NCBI GenBank assembly: GCA_016720065.1
Contig: JADJXY010000001.1
Span: forward strand, 372,001-436,000
Reading direction: 5' to 3'
DNA from: Betaproteobacteria bacterium
GTDB lineage: Bacteria; Pseudomonadota; Gammaproteobacteria; Burkholderiales; Rhodocyclaceae
DNA: 64,000 nt
The stretch's first letter is position 1. Each line of letters starts with the position of its first letter. Below the pieces are notes generated by a model, which made no database searches, was not told the origin of the DNA, and was given only the letters and a program-made list of their open reading frames with translations. Positions 17,619 to 25,263 of the stretch are shown here, one piece after another. The position numbers were made by a program, and so were the translations under genes.

Positions 17619-18074
17619 ATGAAGTGCCCCTTTTGCGGCGCTGACGATACCGCCGTCGTTGACACGCGGCTCAACGACGAGGGCGACATCGTCCGCCGGC
17701 GCCGCAAGTGCAACACCTGCGACAAGCGTTTCACCACCTACGAGCGGGCGGAAATCCGCCTGCCCCAGGTGGTCAAGAAAAACGGCTCGCGCACCGAATT
17801 CAGCCGTGACAAGCTCAGGGCCAGCCTGGACCTGGCGCTGCGGAAACGGCCCGTCTCCACCGAGGCCGTCGATGCCGCCATCGGCGACATTGAGGAAAAG
17901 CTGCTTTCTTCCGGGGAGCGCGAGGTGACCTCGCAGCAGTTGGGCGAACTGGTCATGCGCGAGTTGAAGAAGCTCGACAAGGTGGCGTACATCCGCTTCG
18001 CTTCGGTCTATCGCAATTTCGAAGACGTGGACGCCTTTTCCCGGGCCATCCGCGAAGTGTCGCCGCGCAAGTGA
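17619..18074 (+). CDS. nrdR: Transcriptional repressor NrdR
   Basis: A 151-residue ribonucleotide-reductase repressor. A zinc ribbon at the N-terminus (CPFCG ... CNTCDKRF, four Cys) is followed by an ATP-cone domain (residues about 49-139) that senses ATP/dATP. Its length and domain order are canonical. It overlaps ribD by 4 bases (GTGA). Confidence 0.97.
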   Translation: MKCPFCGADDTAVVDTRLNDEGDIVRRRRKCNTCDKRFTTYERAEIRLPQVVKKNGSRTEFSRDKLRASLDLALRKRPVSTEAVDAAIGDIEEKLLSSGEREVTSQQLGELVMRELKKLDKVAYIRFASVYRNFEDVDAFSRAIREVSPRK

Positions 18075-19168
18075 CCGGCGTGAGTTTCTCGGCCGCCGAC
18101 CACGGCTTCATGGCCCGCGCCCTGCGCCTGGCGGAGCAGGGTTTGTACAGCACCACGCCCAATCCTCGCGTCGGCTGCCTTGTGGTGCGGGATGGTGTCG
18201 TGGTGGGCGAGGGCTGGCACGCCCGGGCCGGCGAGCCCCATGCCGAGCCCCTGGCCCTCGCGGCGGCGGGGGGGACGGCCCGGGGCGCCACTGTCTATGT
18301 GACCCTGGAACCCTGTAGTCATCACGGACGCACGCCGCCCTGCAGCGAGGCCCTGATCGCCGCAGGGGTGGCCCGTGTCGTCGCCGCCATGGCCGACCCC
18401 AACCCGCTGGTGGCGGGGCAGGGCCTCGCCGCGCTGCGGGCGGCGGGAATCGCCACCGAATGCGGCCTGCTGGAGACCGAGGCGCGGGAACTCAATATCG
18501 GCTTCGTCGCCCGCATGGCCCGGGGCCGTCCCTGGCTGCGCCTCAAGGCCGCCGCCAGCCTGGACGGCCAGACGGCGCTCGGCAACGGCGTCAGTCAGTG
18601 GATCACCGGCCCCGAGGCCCGGCGTGACGGCCATCGCTGGCGGGCGCGGGCCTGCGCCCTGCTGACCGGCATCGGCACGGTCAAGGACGACGACCCCCAA
18701 CTCACCGTGCGGGAGGTGGATAGTTCCCGCCAGCCCCTGCGCGTGGTGGTCGATAGCCGGCTGGAGACACCGCTGGGCGCCCGCATCCTCAAGGGGGGCA
18801 ACGTCCTGGTGGCGGGGGCGGTGGCGGACCGGGGGCGCATTGCCGCCCTGGAGGCGGCGGGGGCCGAGGTCTTCGTCCAGCCCAACGCCGCCGGCAAGGT
18901 CGACCTCGCCGGCTTGCTGGCGGAACTGGCCCGCCGCGGCGTCAATGAGGTTCACGCCGAAGCCGGCTTCAAGCTCAATGGCTCCCTGTTGCGGGAAGGG
19001 CTGGTGGACGAATTCCTGCTCTACCTGGCGCCCTGCCTCATCGGCAGCGACGCCCGGGGGCTCTTCAACCTGTCCGCCCTGACAAGTCTGGACGACAGGC
19101 GGCGCCTGACGCTTCGCGATGTGCGGCAGGTCGGGGCAGATATCCGGGTGCTTGCCCGGCCGGCGTAG
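18071..19168 (+). CDS. ribD: Riboflavin biosynthesis bifunctional deaminase/reductase RibD
   Basis: Carries out the second and third steps of riboflavin synthesis. The N-terminal deaminase has the zinc motifs H-A-E (in G-E-P-H-A-E) and P-C-S-H-H-G-R-T-P-P-C. The C-terminal reductase has the K-A-A-A-S-L-D-G-Q and G-I-G-T-V-x-x-D-D-P segments. The product is 365 residues. The GTG start at 18071 overlaps the nrdR stop; a second GTG at 18080 is possible. Its last 100 bases overlap the convergent moeB-like gene. Confidence 0.96.
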   Translation: MTGVSFSAADHGFMARALRLAEQGLYSTTPNPRVGCLVVRDGVVVGEGWHARAGEPHAEPLALAAAGGTARGATVYVTLEPCSHHGRTPPCSEALIAAGVARVVAAMADPNPLVAGQGLAALRAAGIATECGLLETEARELNIGFVARMARGRPWLRLKAAASLDGQTALGNGVSQWITGPEARRDGHRWRARACALLTGIGTVKDDDPQLTVREVDSSRQPLRVVVDSRLETPLGARILKGGNVLVAGAVADRGRIAALEAAGAEVFVQPNAAGKVDLAGLLAELARRGVNEVHAEAGFKLNGSLLREGLVDEFLLYLAPCLIGSDARGLFNLSALTSLDDRRRLTLRDVRQVGADIRVLARPA

Positions 19169-19910
19169 GACCGCACACGGCGCAGCCCGGGTCCTTCTTG
19201 AAGCGGACGCTGCGCCACTCCATTTCCAGGCTGTCCACCAGCAGCAGCCGGCCGGCCAGGGATTCTCCGATGTGCGCGAGCAGCTTCAGGGCTTCGGCGG
19301 CCTGCATCGTTCCGACGATGCCGGTGAGCGGCGCGAAGACCCCCATCACCGCGCAGCGCACCTCCTCGACATCCTCCCCCTCGGGGAACAGACAGTGGTA
19401 ACACGGCGAGTCGTCCCGGGACATGTCATAGACGCTGATTTGCCCGTCGAAACGGATGGCGGCTCCGGAGACCAGGGGCTTCCTGTGGTGCACGCACGCC
19501 CGGTTTACCGCGTGCCGGGTACTGAAGTTGTCGCAGCAATCGAGGACCACGTCGGCCGTGGCGATGAGGGCGTCGAGGGCTTCACCCTCCAGGCGCTCGT
19601 GCCGTGCCACGACGTCGATTTCGGGATTGATCTGGGCCAGGGCCGTGCGGCCCGAAAGCACCTTGGCCTGCCCGACCCGCTCCTGGGTGTGGAGGATTTG
19701 CCGCTGCAAATTGGTGAAATCGACTTCGTCGCCATCCACGAGGGTGATCCTGCCGACCCCGGCCGAGGCGAGATACAGCGCCGCCGGCGACCCCAGGCCT
19801 CCGGCCCCGATCACCACCGCATGCGCCGCCAGCAGCCGCTCCTGCCCCTCGATGCCCAGATCGTCCAGCAGGATGTGGCGGCTGTAACGCAGGAGCTGGG
19901 CGTCGTTCAT
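19065..19910 (-). CDS. MoeB/ThiF family E1-like adenylyltransferase
   Basis: Activates a sulfur-carrier protein (MoaD or ThiS) by C-terminal adenylylation. The 281-residue product shows G-A-G-G-L-G-S at the ATP site, D-x-D-x-V-x-x-x-N-L-x-R-Q, the D-C-C-D-N-F-x-T-R motif and two zinc C-x-x-C pairs (C-Y-H-C and C-A-V-C). About 25 residues follow the last Cys pair where relatives stop within a few residues; this tail is antisense to the ribD 3' end. MoeB and ThiF cannot be separated here, but MoeB is favoured by the molybdenum-cofactor genes in the window. Confidence 0.88.
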   Translation of the reverse strand: MNDAQLLRYSRHILLDDLGIEGQERLLAAHAVVIGAGGLGSPAALYLASAGVGRITLVDGDEVDFTNLQRQILHTQERVGQAKVLSGRTALAQINPEIDVVARHERLEGEALDALIATADVVLDCCDNFSTRHAVNRACVHHRKPLVSGAAIRFDGQISVYDMSRDDSPCYHCLFPEGEDVEEVRCAVMGVFAPLTGIVGTMQAAEALKLLAHIGESLAGRLLLVDSLEMEWRSVRFKKDPGCAVCGPTPAGQAPGYLPRPAAHREASGAACRPDLSGRTG

Positions 19911-19917
19911 GGGGGGG

Positions 19918-20319
19918 CTACTTATATTCCCGCCACTCCGGCGGCGTTTCGTCGTGGTCACCGTGGGGATGGTGTTCCCAGGCTTTGCCGTAGGCTTCCT
20001 GGGAGGAGCGCTTGAGGCGTTTCTCCGGGGCGCCCAGGTTGTGCAGCTGGGTGTCCTCGATGTAGTGGATGAGGGCCCGGGTGAGCTTGCTCATCAGGGT
20101 GTTGTCCAGGTGGTAACCCTTGTCTTCCAGATGGACTTCAAGCTCTTCCAGGGTGTGTTCCGTGAGCTCGTAGCTGACCCCGACGGCGCGTTTTTCGACC
20201 CGGGGATCGACCGCCACTTCGGGCAGGCGGCCCAGGTCGTCTGCGGCTTCGGGCACCTGGCCGGGGGGGAACTTGGCGAAAAGGATTTCGCGGTTCTTCT
20301 TCAGGTCCGGAATGCCCAT
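19918..20319 (-). CDS. Conserved hypothetical protein
   Basis: A 133-residue, soluble, acidic/charged protein with no membrane segment. The C-terminus is His-rich (E-H-H-P-H-G-D-H-D-E), which could bind a metal. It lies between ctpA and the moeB-like gene in a same-strand run with gaps of 7 and 17 bases, so it is probably cotranscribed with them. I do not recognise the family. Confidence 0.75.
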   Translation of the reverse strand: MGIPDLKKNREILFAKFPPGQVPEAADDLGRLPEVAVDPRVEKRAVGVSYELTEHTLEELEVHLEDKGYHLDNTLMSKLTRALIHYIEDTQLHNLGAPEKRLKRSSQEAYGKAWEHHPHGDHDETPPEWREYK

Positions 20320-20336
20320 GGTGCCTCCTGCCGAAA

Positions 20337-21776
20337 CTACTGGGTCTTATTCTGCATGATCTGCAGACCCTTGAGAAGGTTGAGGGCCTGGGCGAACTGG
20401 TAGTCGCCCTTGCCCGCGTATTCGACCCGGGGCGGCAGTTCGTCCTCGGCTTCTTCCTTCTTGTCCCCACCCTTGCCGGGTTTGGGCTGGGTCTTGGGGG
20501 ACGGTTTGGCTTCCGGCTTGGCCTCGGGCTTGGGCGCCTCCTTGGACGCTTCGCCATCGCGGTCGTTGTTGAGGTGGCGTTCGAGGTCCGCTTCGCGCAC
20601 CCGGGCATTGGCCATGGGGGTGCCGTTGGCCGTCTCCTCGACCACGATGTCGGGAACGATGCCCTTGGCCTGGATCGAGCGGCCGCTGGGCGTGTAGTAG
20701 CGTGCCGTGGTGAGCTTGATGGCGGTATTGCCGGGCAGGGGCAGGACCGTCTGGACGGAACCCTTGCCGAAGGTCTGGGTGCCCATGATGACGGCCCGCT
20801 TGTGATCCTGCAGGGCCCCGGCGACGATCTCGGAGGCGGAAGCCGAACCGCTATTGACCAGGACCACCATGGGCACTTTCTTGATCTCCGCCGGCAGTCC
20901 CTTCAGATAATCTTCCTTGGTGCCGCGCAGGTAGTCGGAGGGGCGGGCCAGGAACTCCTGCTTGGCGTCCTCGGTGCGGCCGTCGGTGGAAACCACCTTG
21001 GCGTTGGGGGGCAGGAAGGCGGCGGATACGCCGACGGCGCCGTTGAGCAGGCCGCCCGGATCGTTGCGCAGATCGAGGATCAGGCCCTTCAGGCTGCCTT
21101 GCTTGTAAAGATCGCCCAGGTGCTTGACCAGGCTGGCGCCGGTGGTTTCCTGGAACTGGGTGATGCGTACCCAGCCGTAGCCGGGTTCCACCACCTTGGA
21201 CTTCACGCTCTGCACCTTGATGACTTCCCGCACCAGGGTGATTTCGATGGGCTTGGCTTCGCCCTTCCTGATGATCGACAGCTTGATCGGCGTCTTGGGC
21301 TTGCCGCGCATCTTCTTGACTGCGTCATTGAGGGTCATGCCCTTCACCAGCGCATCGTCCAGCTTGAAGATGAGGTCGCCGGCCTTGATGCCGGCGCGGT
21401 AGGCGGGGGTGTCCTCGATGGGCGACACCACCTTGACCAGGCCGTCCTCCATGCCCACCTCGATGCCCAGGCCGCCGAATTCGCCCTGGGTCGACACCTG
21501 CAAGTCCTTGTAGCCGTCCGGGTCCAGGTAGGAGGAGTGGGGGTCCAGGTTGGAAAGCATGCCCGAGATCGCGTTGGCGATCATCTTCTTGTCCTCCACC
21601 GGTTCCACGTAGGCCTGCTTCACCGCATTGTATACAGCGGCGAAGGTACGCAGATCGTCGATGGGCAGGCCGGCACCGGGGGCGTCCTTTTCTGCCAGGG
21701 CGGGGAGATGCAGGCTGATGAGGGCGCCGGCGAGGAAACCGCCCAGGGCCAAGGAGATGGTTTTGACTTTGCTCAT
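20337..21776 (-). CDS. ctpA: Carboxyl-terminal processing protease (S41)
   Basis: A periplasmic serine protease of 479 residues with an N-terminal signal/anchor. A PDZ domain occupies about 90-175 (G-G-L-G-I-E-V ... A-G-I-K-A-G-D). The S41 catalytic core has L-D-L-R-N-D-P-G-G, the Ser in N-S-G-S-A-S-A-S-E and the Lys in T-F-G-K-G-S-V-Q. A Pro/Lys/Glu-rich linker lies near the C-terminus. ATG 21776 overlaps the envC stop by 4 bases (ATGA), so the two are coupled. Such pairs trim or regulate cell-wall enzymes. Confidence 0.95.
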   Translation of the reverse strand: MSKVKTISLALGGFLAGALISLHLPALAEKDAPGAGLPIDDLRTFAAVYNAVKQAYVEPVEDKKMIANAISGMLSNLDPHSSYLDPDGYKDLQVSTQGEFGGLGIEVGMEDGLVKVVSPIEDTPAYRAGIKAGDLIFKLDDALVKGMTLNDAVKKMRGKPKTPIKLSIIRKGEAKPIEITLVREVIKVQSVKSKVVEPGYGWVRITQFQETTGASLVKHLGDLYKQGSLKGLILDLRNDPGGLLNGAVGVSAAFLPPNAKVVSTDGRTEDAKQEFLARPSDYLRGTKEDYLKGLPAEIKKVPMVVLVNSGSASASEIVAGALQDHKRAVIMGTQTFGKGSVQTVLPLPGNTAIKLTTARYYTPSGRSIQAKGIVPDIVVEETANGTPMANARVREADLERHLNNDRDGEASKEAPKPEAKPEAKPSPKTQPKPGKGGDKKEEAEDELPPRVEYAGKGDYQFAQALNLLKGLQIMQNKTQ

Positions 21777-23137
21777 TTCAAACTGGCCCATTTCATGGGG
21801 TCTACGGGTTGCCCCTGGTGACGAAGCTCGAAGTATAAACCGGAATCCGGATTGCCCCCGCTGTTGCCCACGGTGGCCACGGTCTCGCCGCCGCGCACGG
21901 CTTCGCCCACCTGTTTGAGCAGGGAATCGTTGTTGCCGTAGATGGTCAGGTAGGCGTCGCCATGGTCGATGATGAGCAGATTGCCAAAGCCTCGCATCCA
22001 TTCCGAAAAGACGACTCTTCCACCCGCCACGGCCTTGACGTCGGCACCGTTGCCGGCGCGGATGAACAGGCCCTTCCAGGAACCGCCGCCTTCCCGGGCG
22101 GCGCCGTAACGGCCGGCCAGGGTGCCCCGCACCGGCAGGCGCAGGCTGCCCCGCAGCCGGGCGAAGGCGCCGTTGTTGGCTACGGGTTCGAGACGGTTCT
22201 CGGGCTCCGCCGTGCGGGCGGGCGGTGGCCGGGAAGCCTCCGCGGGCGAGGGCGGATCGGCTTCGCCCTGCGCCGGGCGGGCGCGGGCCTGGCGAGCCGC
22301 CTGAGCCGCCCGGGCTTCCTGGGCCGCCTTGGCCTCCTGCGCTGCCTTGGCCGCCTGCGCCGCGAGCAGGCGGGAAAGGCGCTCGACCAGTTGTGACATG
22401 CGCTTTTCGTTCTGCTCCAGGCTGCCGATTTCCTTGCGTTGACGCTTGACGCGGTCGGCCACCTCGGCCAGGACCGCCTTGCGGTCATTGCGCTGCTTGT
22501 GCAATTCCTGGTGCTGGCTCTTCTGTTCCGCCTCTACCTCGGCCAGGGCCTCCGCCTGCTCCCGGGCGCTTGCCGCGAGGGTCTTCTTGCGTTCCAGGGT
22601 GGCTCCGATTTCCCCCACCAGTTCCGCCCGGCTGCGGGCGATGGCCGCCAGGTAATGCAGATCCCGCGCCACCTGATTGGGGTCGTCGCCGTTGAGGGCA
22701 ATGTGGAGCGAATCCGGGTTGCCGCGCAGGTACTGGCGGTAGAGCAGCTTCTCCAACTGCGCCTGCTGCTGGTTCAGGGTGGCGCCCAGATCCTGGGACT
22801 GGCGCCCCAGATCGTTTAGGCGGGCCTGCAATTCGCCGCGCTGGTTGCCCAGGCGATGCAGGCTGCGCTGGAGATTGGAGATTTCCCGTTCCGACTCGCG
22901 CAGGCGGTCGGCGGCGTCGGCCCGGTTTTCCTCGCTGCTGGCGAGATCCTTGCGCAGGGCCTCGATGCGCCCGCGCAATTCCTGCAAATCCGCCTGGCGG
23001 TCGGCGATTTCCGGCGCGGCGACGGGGGGCGGGGTGGAACGGCTCTTGACCGCGCGGGGCTTGGCCTTCTGCTCGGCGGCGCCGGCAGGCAAGGCGAACG
23101 CCAGGGCGGCGGCGAGGTAGAGGACGGCGTAAGGCAA
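21773..23137 (-). CDS. envC: EnvC-like murein hydrolase activator (degenerate M23 domain)
   Basis: A periplasmic coiled-coil protein of about 454 residues. Order: signal peptide; long coiled coil (about 40-250); Ala/Pro-rich linker; C-terminal LytM domain. In the LytM domain the usual zinc ligands are missing: W-K-G-L-F-I stands where H-x-x-x-D occurs, and L-Y-F-E-L-R where H-x-H occurs. The same pattern is seen in E. coli EnvC, which activates amidases instead of cutting murein. No in-frame ATG precedes the signal peptide, so TTG 23137 is the likely start, without a clear ribosome site. Confidence 0.88.
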   Translation of the reverse strand: MPYAVLYLAAALAFALPAGAAEQKAKPRAVKSRSTPPPVAAPEIADRQADLQELRGRIEALRKDLASSEENRADAADRLRESEREISNLQRSLHRLGNQRGELQARLNDLGRQSQDLGATLNQQQAQLEKLLYRQYLRGNPDSLHIALNGDDPNQVARDLHYLAAIARSRAELVGEIGATLERKKTLAASAREQAEALAEVEAEQKSQHQELHKQRNDRKAVLAEVADRVKRQRKEIGSLEQNEKRMSQLVERLSRLLAAQAAKAAQEAKAAQEARAAQAARQARARPAQGEADPPSPAEASRPPPARTAEPENRLEPVANNGAFARLRGSLRLPVRGTLAGRYGAAREGGGSWKGLFIRAGNGADVKAVAGGRVVFSEWMRGFGNLLIIDHGDAYLTIYGNNDSLLKQVGEAVRGGETVATVGNSGGNPDSGLYFELRHQGQPVDPMKWASLK

Positions 23138-23204
23138 GGGGGAGGAAAGGCGGGATGCGTTCCGGAAAGCGCTTCGGGACGCAGGAAAGCTCTGTGCAAA
23201 CGAT

Positions 23205-23223
23205 TTGACTATTTTATAATCAA
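23205..23223 (+). promoter_or_regulatory. Promoter and ArsR-type operator of the arsR-rhodanese genes
   Basis: A perfect -10 box, TATAAT (23215-23220), lies inside a dyad: TTGACTA (23205-23211) and TAATCAA (23217-23223) pair at 6 of 7 positions around five bases. A repressor bound here would block RNA polymerase. No good -35 box is visible at the usual distance. The arsR GTG start is 29 bases after the -10 box. Confidence 0.55.
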
Positions 23224-23248
23224 CCCCCCAACCCCATAGAGGTTTTCC

Positions 23249-23566
23249 GTGGAAAAACCCGCTTTCAACCTGATGGACAAGCAGGAACACATCGAAACGG
23301 CAGCCCGGGCCCTCAAGGCCATCGCCCACCCCTTGCGGCTCAAGATTCTCTGCGTCCTCGGCGACCAGGAAGCCTGTGTCCAGGAAATCGTCGAGGCGGT
23401 CGGGACTTCGCAGAGCAACATCTCGCAGCACCTGGCCATCCTGCGTGAGAAGGACGTGCTCCTCACGCGCAAGGATGCCAACCGCGTTTACTACCGTGTC
23501 GGCGACGCCCGCATACTTCAGCTCATCGGCATGATGCGCGAAGTGTTCTGCGGCGAAGACGACTGA
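23249..23566 (+). CDS. ArsR family regulator, BigR/SqrR/YgaV-like dithiol sensor
   Basis: A 105-residue winged-helix repressor. The family segment A-H-P-L-R-L-K-I-L-C carries Cys35; the recognition helix is S-Q-S-N-I-S-Q-H-L-A; the C-terminal helix ends E-V-F-C with Cys101. The Cys pair is 66 residues apart, the same spacing as the sulfide-sensing pairs Cys41/Cys107 of SqrR and Cys42/Cys108 of BigR. The metal-binding ELCVCDL motif of arsenic sensors is absent. GTG 23249 follows AGAGG. It is followed by a rhodanese gene 11 bases on, matching the ygaV-ygaP theme. Confidence 0.82.
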   Translation: MEKPAFNLMDKQEHIETAARALKAIAHPLRLKILCVLGDQEACVQEIVEAVGTSQSNISQHLAILREKDVLLTRKDANRVYYRVGDARILQLIGMMREVFCGEDD

Positions 23567-23577
23567 ACAAGGCAGCC

Positions 23578-23994
23578 ATGGAATTCATCAATCAGAACAT
23601 CCTCCTCATCGGCGTCGTCGTCACCAGCGGCCTCTCCCTCGCCTGGCAGTTTCTGGCCAAGAACGCCGCGGGCCTCAACCCCGCCCAGGTCACCCTGCTC
23701 ATCAACCGGGAGGATGCCGTGGTCGTCGATGTGCGTGAAGCCGACGAGTTCGCCTCCGGCCACCTGCCGGAAGCGCGCCACATCCCCGCCGGCAAGCTCG
23801 GCGAACGCCTGGGTGAAATCGAAAAGTTCAAGGAGCGCCCGGTCATCCTCTGCTGCGCTTCGGGCATCCGCTCGGCCAAGGCCTGCGGCGAACTGAAGAA
23901 GGCCGGTTTTGCCCGCCCCTACAGCCTCGACGGCGGTTTCGACGCCTGGCGCCAGGCGGGCCTGCCGGTGCGCAAGGGCAGCCGCGGCAAGTGA
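23578..23994 (+). CDS. Membrane-anchored rhodanese (YibN-like)
   Basis: A 138-residue single-domain rhodanese with one N-terminal transmembrane helix (residues about 7-27). The domain has V-V-D-V-R-E-A-D-E-F, G-H-L-P-E-A-R-H-I-P and the catalytic Cys in C-A-S-G-I-R-S. It moves sulfane sulfur. It is placed in the rhodanese-grxC-secB-gpsA order known from E. coli (yibN-grxC-secB-gpsA), but here preceded by the ArsR gene. Confidence 0.92.
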   Translation: MEFINQNILLIGVVVTSGLSLAWQFLAKNAAGLNPAQVTLLINREDAVVVDVREADEFASGHLPEARHIPAGKLGERLGEIEKFKERPVILCCASGIRSAKACGELKKAGFARPYSLDGGFDAWRQAGLPVRKGSRGK

Positions 23995-24040
23995 GCGTGC
24001 CCCTGCGCCAGGCCTTCGCTGGGCTTCCGGTTCATCGGCC

Positions 24041-24310
24041 ATGAAGCCCCGCGTCCTCATGTACACCACCGCGGTGTGCCCCTACTGCATCCGCGCCAAG
24101 CAGTTGCTGGCGGCCCGGGGGGTCAGCGCCATCGACGAGGTGCGGGTGGACCTCGATCCCCAGCGGCGGGATGAAATGATGCAGAAAACACAACGCCGCA
24201 CCGTTCCCCAAATCTACATCGGCGACACCCACGTCGGCGGCTGCGACGACCTCGTGGCCCTGGACGCCGCGGGCGGATTGTTGCCCTTGCTCCTGGGCGA
24301 CAACGCCTGA
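24041..24310 (+). CDS. grxC: Glutaredoxin 3
   Basis: An 89-residue glutaredoxin with the active site C-P-Y-C near residues 13-16, T-V-P-Q-I-Y-I (cis-Pro) and G-G-C-D-D for glutathione binding. ATG 24041 gives the usual GrxC length. The gene sits between the rhodanese and secB. Confidence 0.95.
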   Translation: MKPRVLMYTTAVCPYCIRAKQLLAARGVSAIDEVRVDLDPQRRDEMMQKTQRRTVPQIYIGDTHVGGCDDLVALDAAGGLLPLLLGDNA

Positions 24311-24338
24311 ATCCCTTTACTCAACCCGAAAGACCATC

Positions 24339-24806
24339 ATGGATCAGAATCAGCAGCCGGTGTTCAGCATCGAAAAACTCTACGTCAAGGATCTCTCCGT
24401 CGAGGTGCCCAACGCCCCCCAGATCTACCTCGAACGGGAGGCTCCCAAGGTCGAGATTACGCTCAACACCCAAGGCACTGGCGTCGGCGACGGCGTCTTC
24501 GAAGTGGTCCTGACGGTCACCGTCACCGCCAAGCTGGAAGACAAGACCGTCTTTCTGGTCGAAGTCGGCCAGTCCGGCATCTTCCGCATCCAGAACGTGC
24601 CCAACGAGCAGATCGAGCCCCTCATCGCCATCGCCTGCCCCAACATCCTCTACCCCTACGCCCGGGAAGCGGTCTCCGACGCCGTCACCCGCGCCGGCTT
24701 CAACGCCATCGTGCTGCAGCCGGTCAATTTCGAAGCCATGTACATGGCCCGCTTGCAACAGCAGCAGGCGGAGCAGGGCGACGCCCCGGCCGCCCCCCTG
24801 CAATAA
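24339..24806 (+). CDS. secB: Protein-export chaperone SecB
   Basis: A 155-residue tetrameric chaperone that keeps preproteins unfolded and delivers them to SecA. It carries Y-V-K-D-L-S-V-E-x-P-N-A-P, the E-V-x-L-x-V-T-V-T-A beta-strand and C-P-N-I-L-Y-P-Y-A-R-E. It is flanked by grxC and an SH3 protein upstream of gpsA. Confidence 0.97.
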   Translation: MDQNQQPVFSIEKLYVKDLSVEVPNAPQIYLEREAPKVEITLNTQGTGVGDGVFEVVLTVTVTAKLEDKTVFLVEVGQSGIFRIQNVPNEQIEPLIAIACPNILYPYAREAVSDAVTRAGFNAIVLQPVNFEAMYMARLQQQQAEQGDAPAAPLQ

Positions 24807-24809
24807 GCC

Positions 24810-25253
24810 ATGGGCGTCCGCGTCGCCGCCGCCCTTGGGGCGCTCCTGGCCGCCGCCCTGCCGGCTTTCGCCGTCGAGTACCGGTCCATCGAGGCTCCGG
24901 TGGCGGTGATGTACGACGCCCCCTCGCAGAAGGGCAAGAAGCTCTACCTCATCCGCCGCCACGCCCCGGTGGAAATCGTCGTCCTGCTGGAAGGCTGGAC
25001 CAAGGTGCGGGACGCCGAAGGCAGCCTCGCCTGGGTCGAGAGCAAGGCCCTGGGCGACCGTCGCACCGTCGTCGTGACTGCCCCGAGGGCCGAAGTCCGT
25101 CAGTCCGACAAACCGGAAGCCCCCCTGGTCTTCGAAGCGGAAAAGTGGGTCGCCCTGGATTACCTGGAACCCGCCGCGGCCGGCTGGATCAAGGTCCGCC
25201 ACAAGGACGGTGCCGGGGGCTACGTGCGCAGCACCCAGGTCTGGGGCTACTGA
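24810..25253 (+). CDS. Exported SH3-domain protein
   Basis: A 147-residue protein with a signal peptide (Ala/Leu-rich, cleavage after A-F-A) and two bacterial SH3-like segments: one around 25-85 (A-P-V-A-V-M-Y-D-A-P-S-x-K-G ... W-V-E-S-K-A-L) and one to the end (G-W-I-K-V-R-H-K-D-G). Such domains bind cell-wall peptides. It lies 3 bases after secB and 10 before gpsA. Function unknown. Confidence 0.85.
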   Translation: MGVRVAAALGALLAAALPAFAVEYRSIEAPVAVMYDAPSQKGKKLYLIRRHAPVEIVVLLEGWTKVRDAEGSLAWVESKALGDRRTVVVTAPRAEVRQSDKPEAPLVFEAEKWVALDYLEPAAAGWIKVRHKDGAGGYVRSTQVWGY

Positions 25254-25263
25254 TGTTGACAGC

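Noticed and set aside
20574..21821. A 415-codon plus-strand frame opposite ctpA
   Set aside because: Shadow of the protease gene; no recognisable domain.
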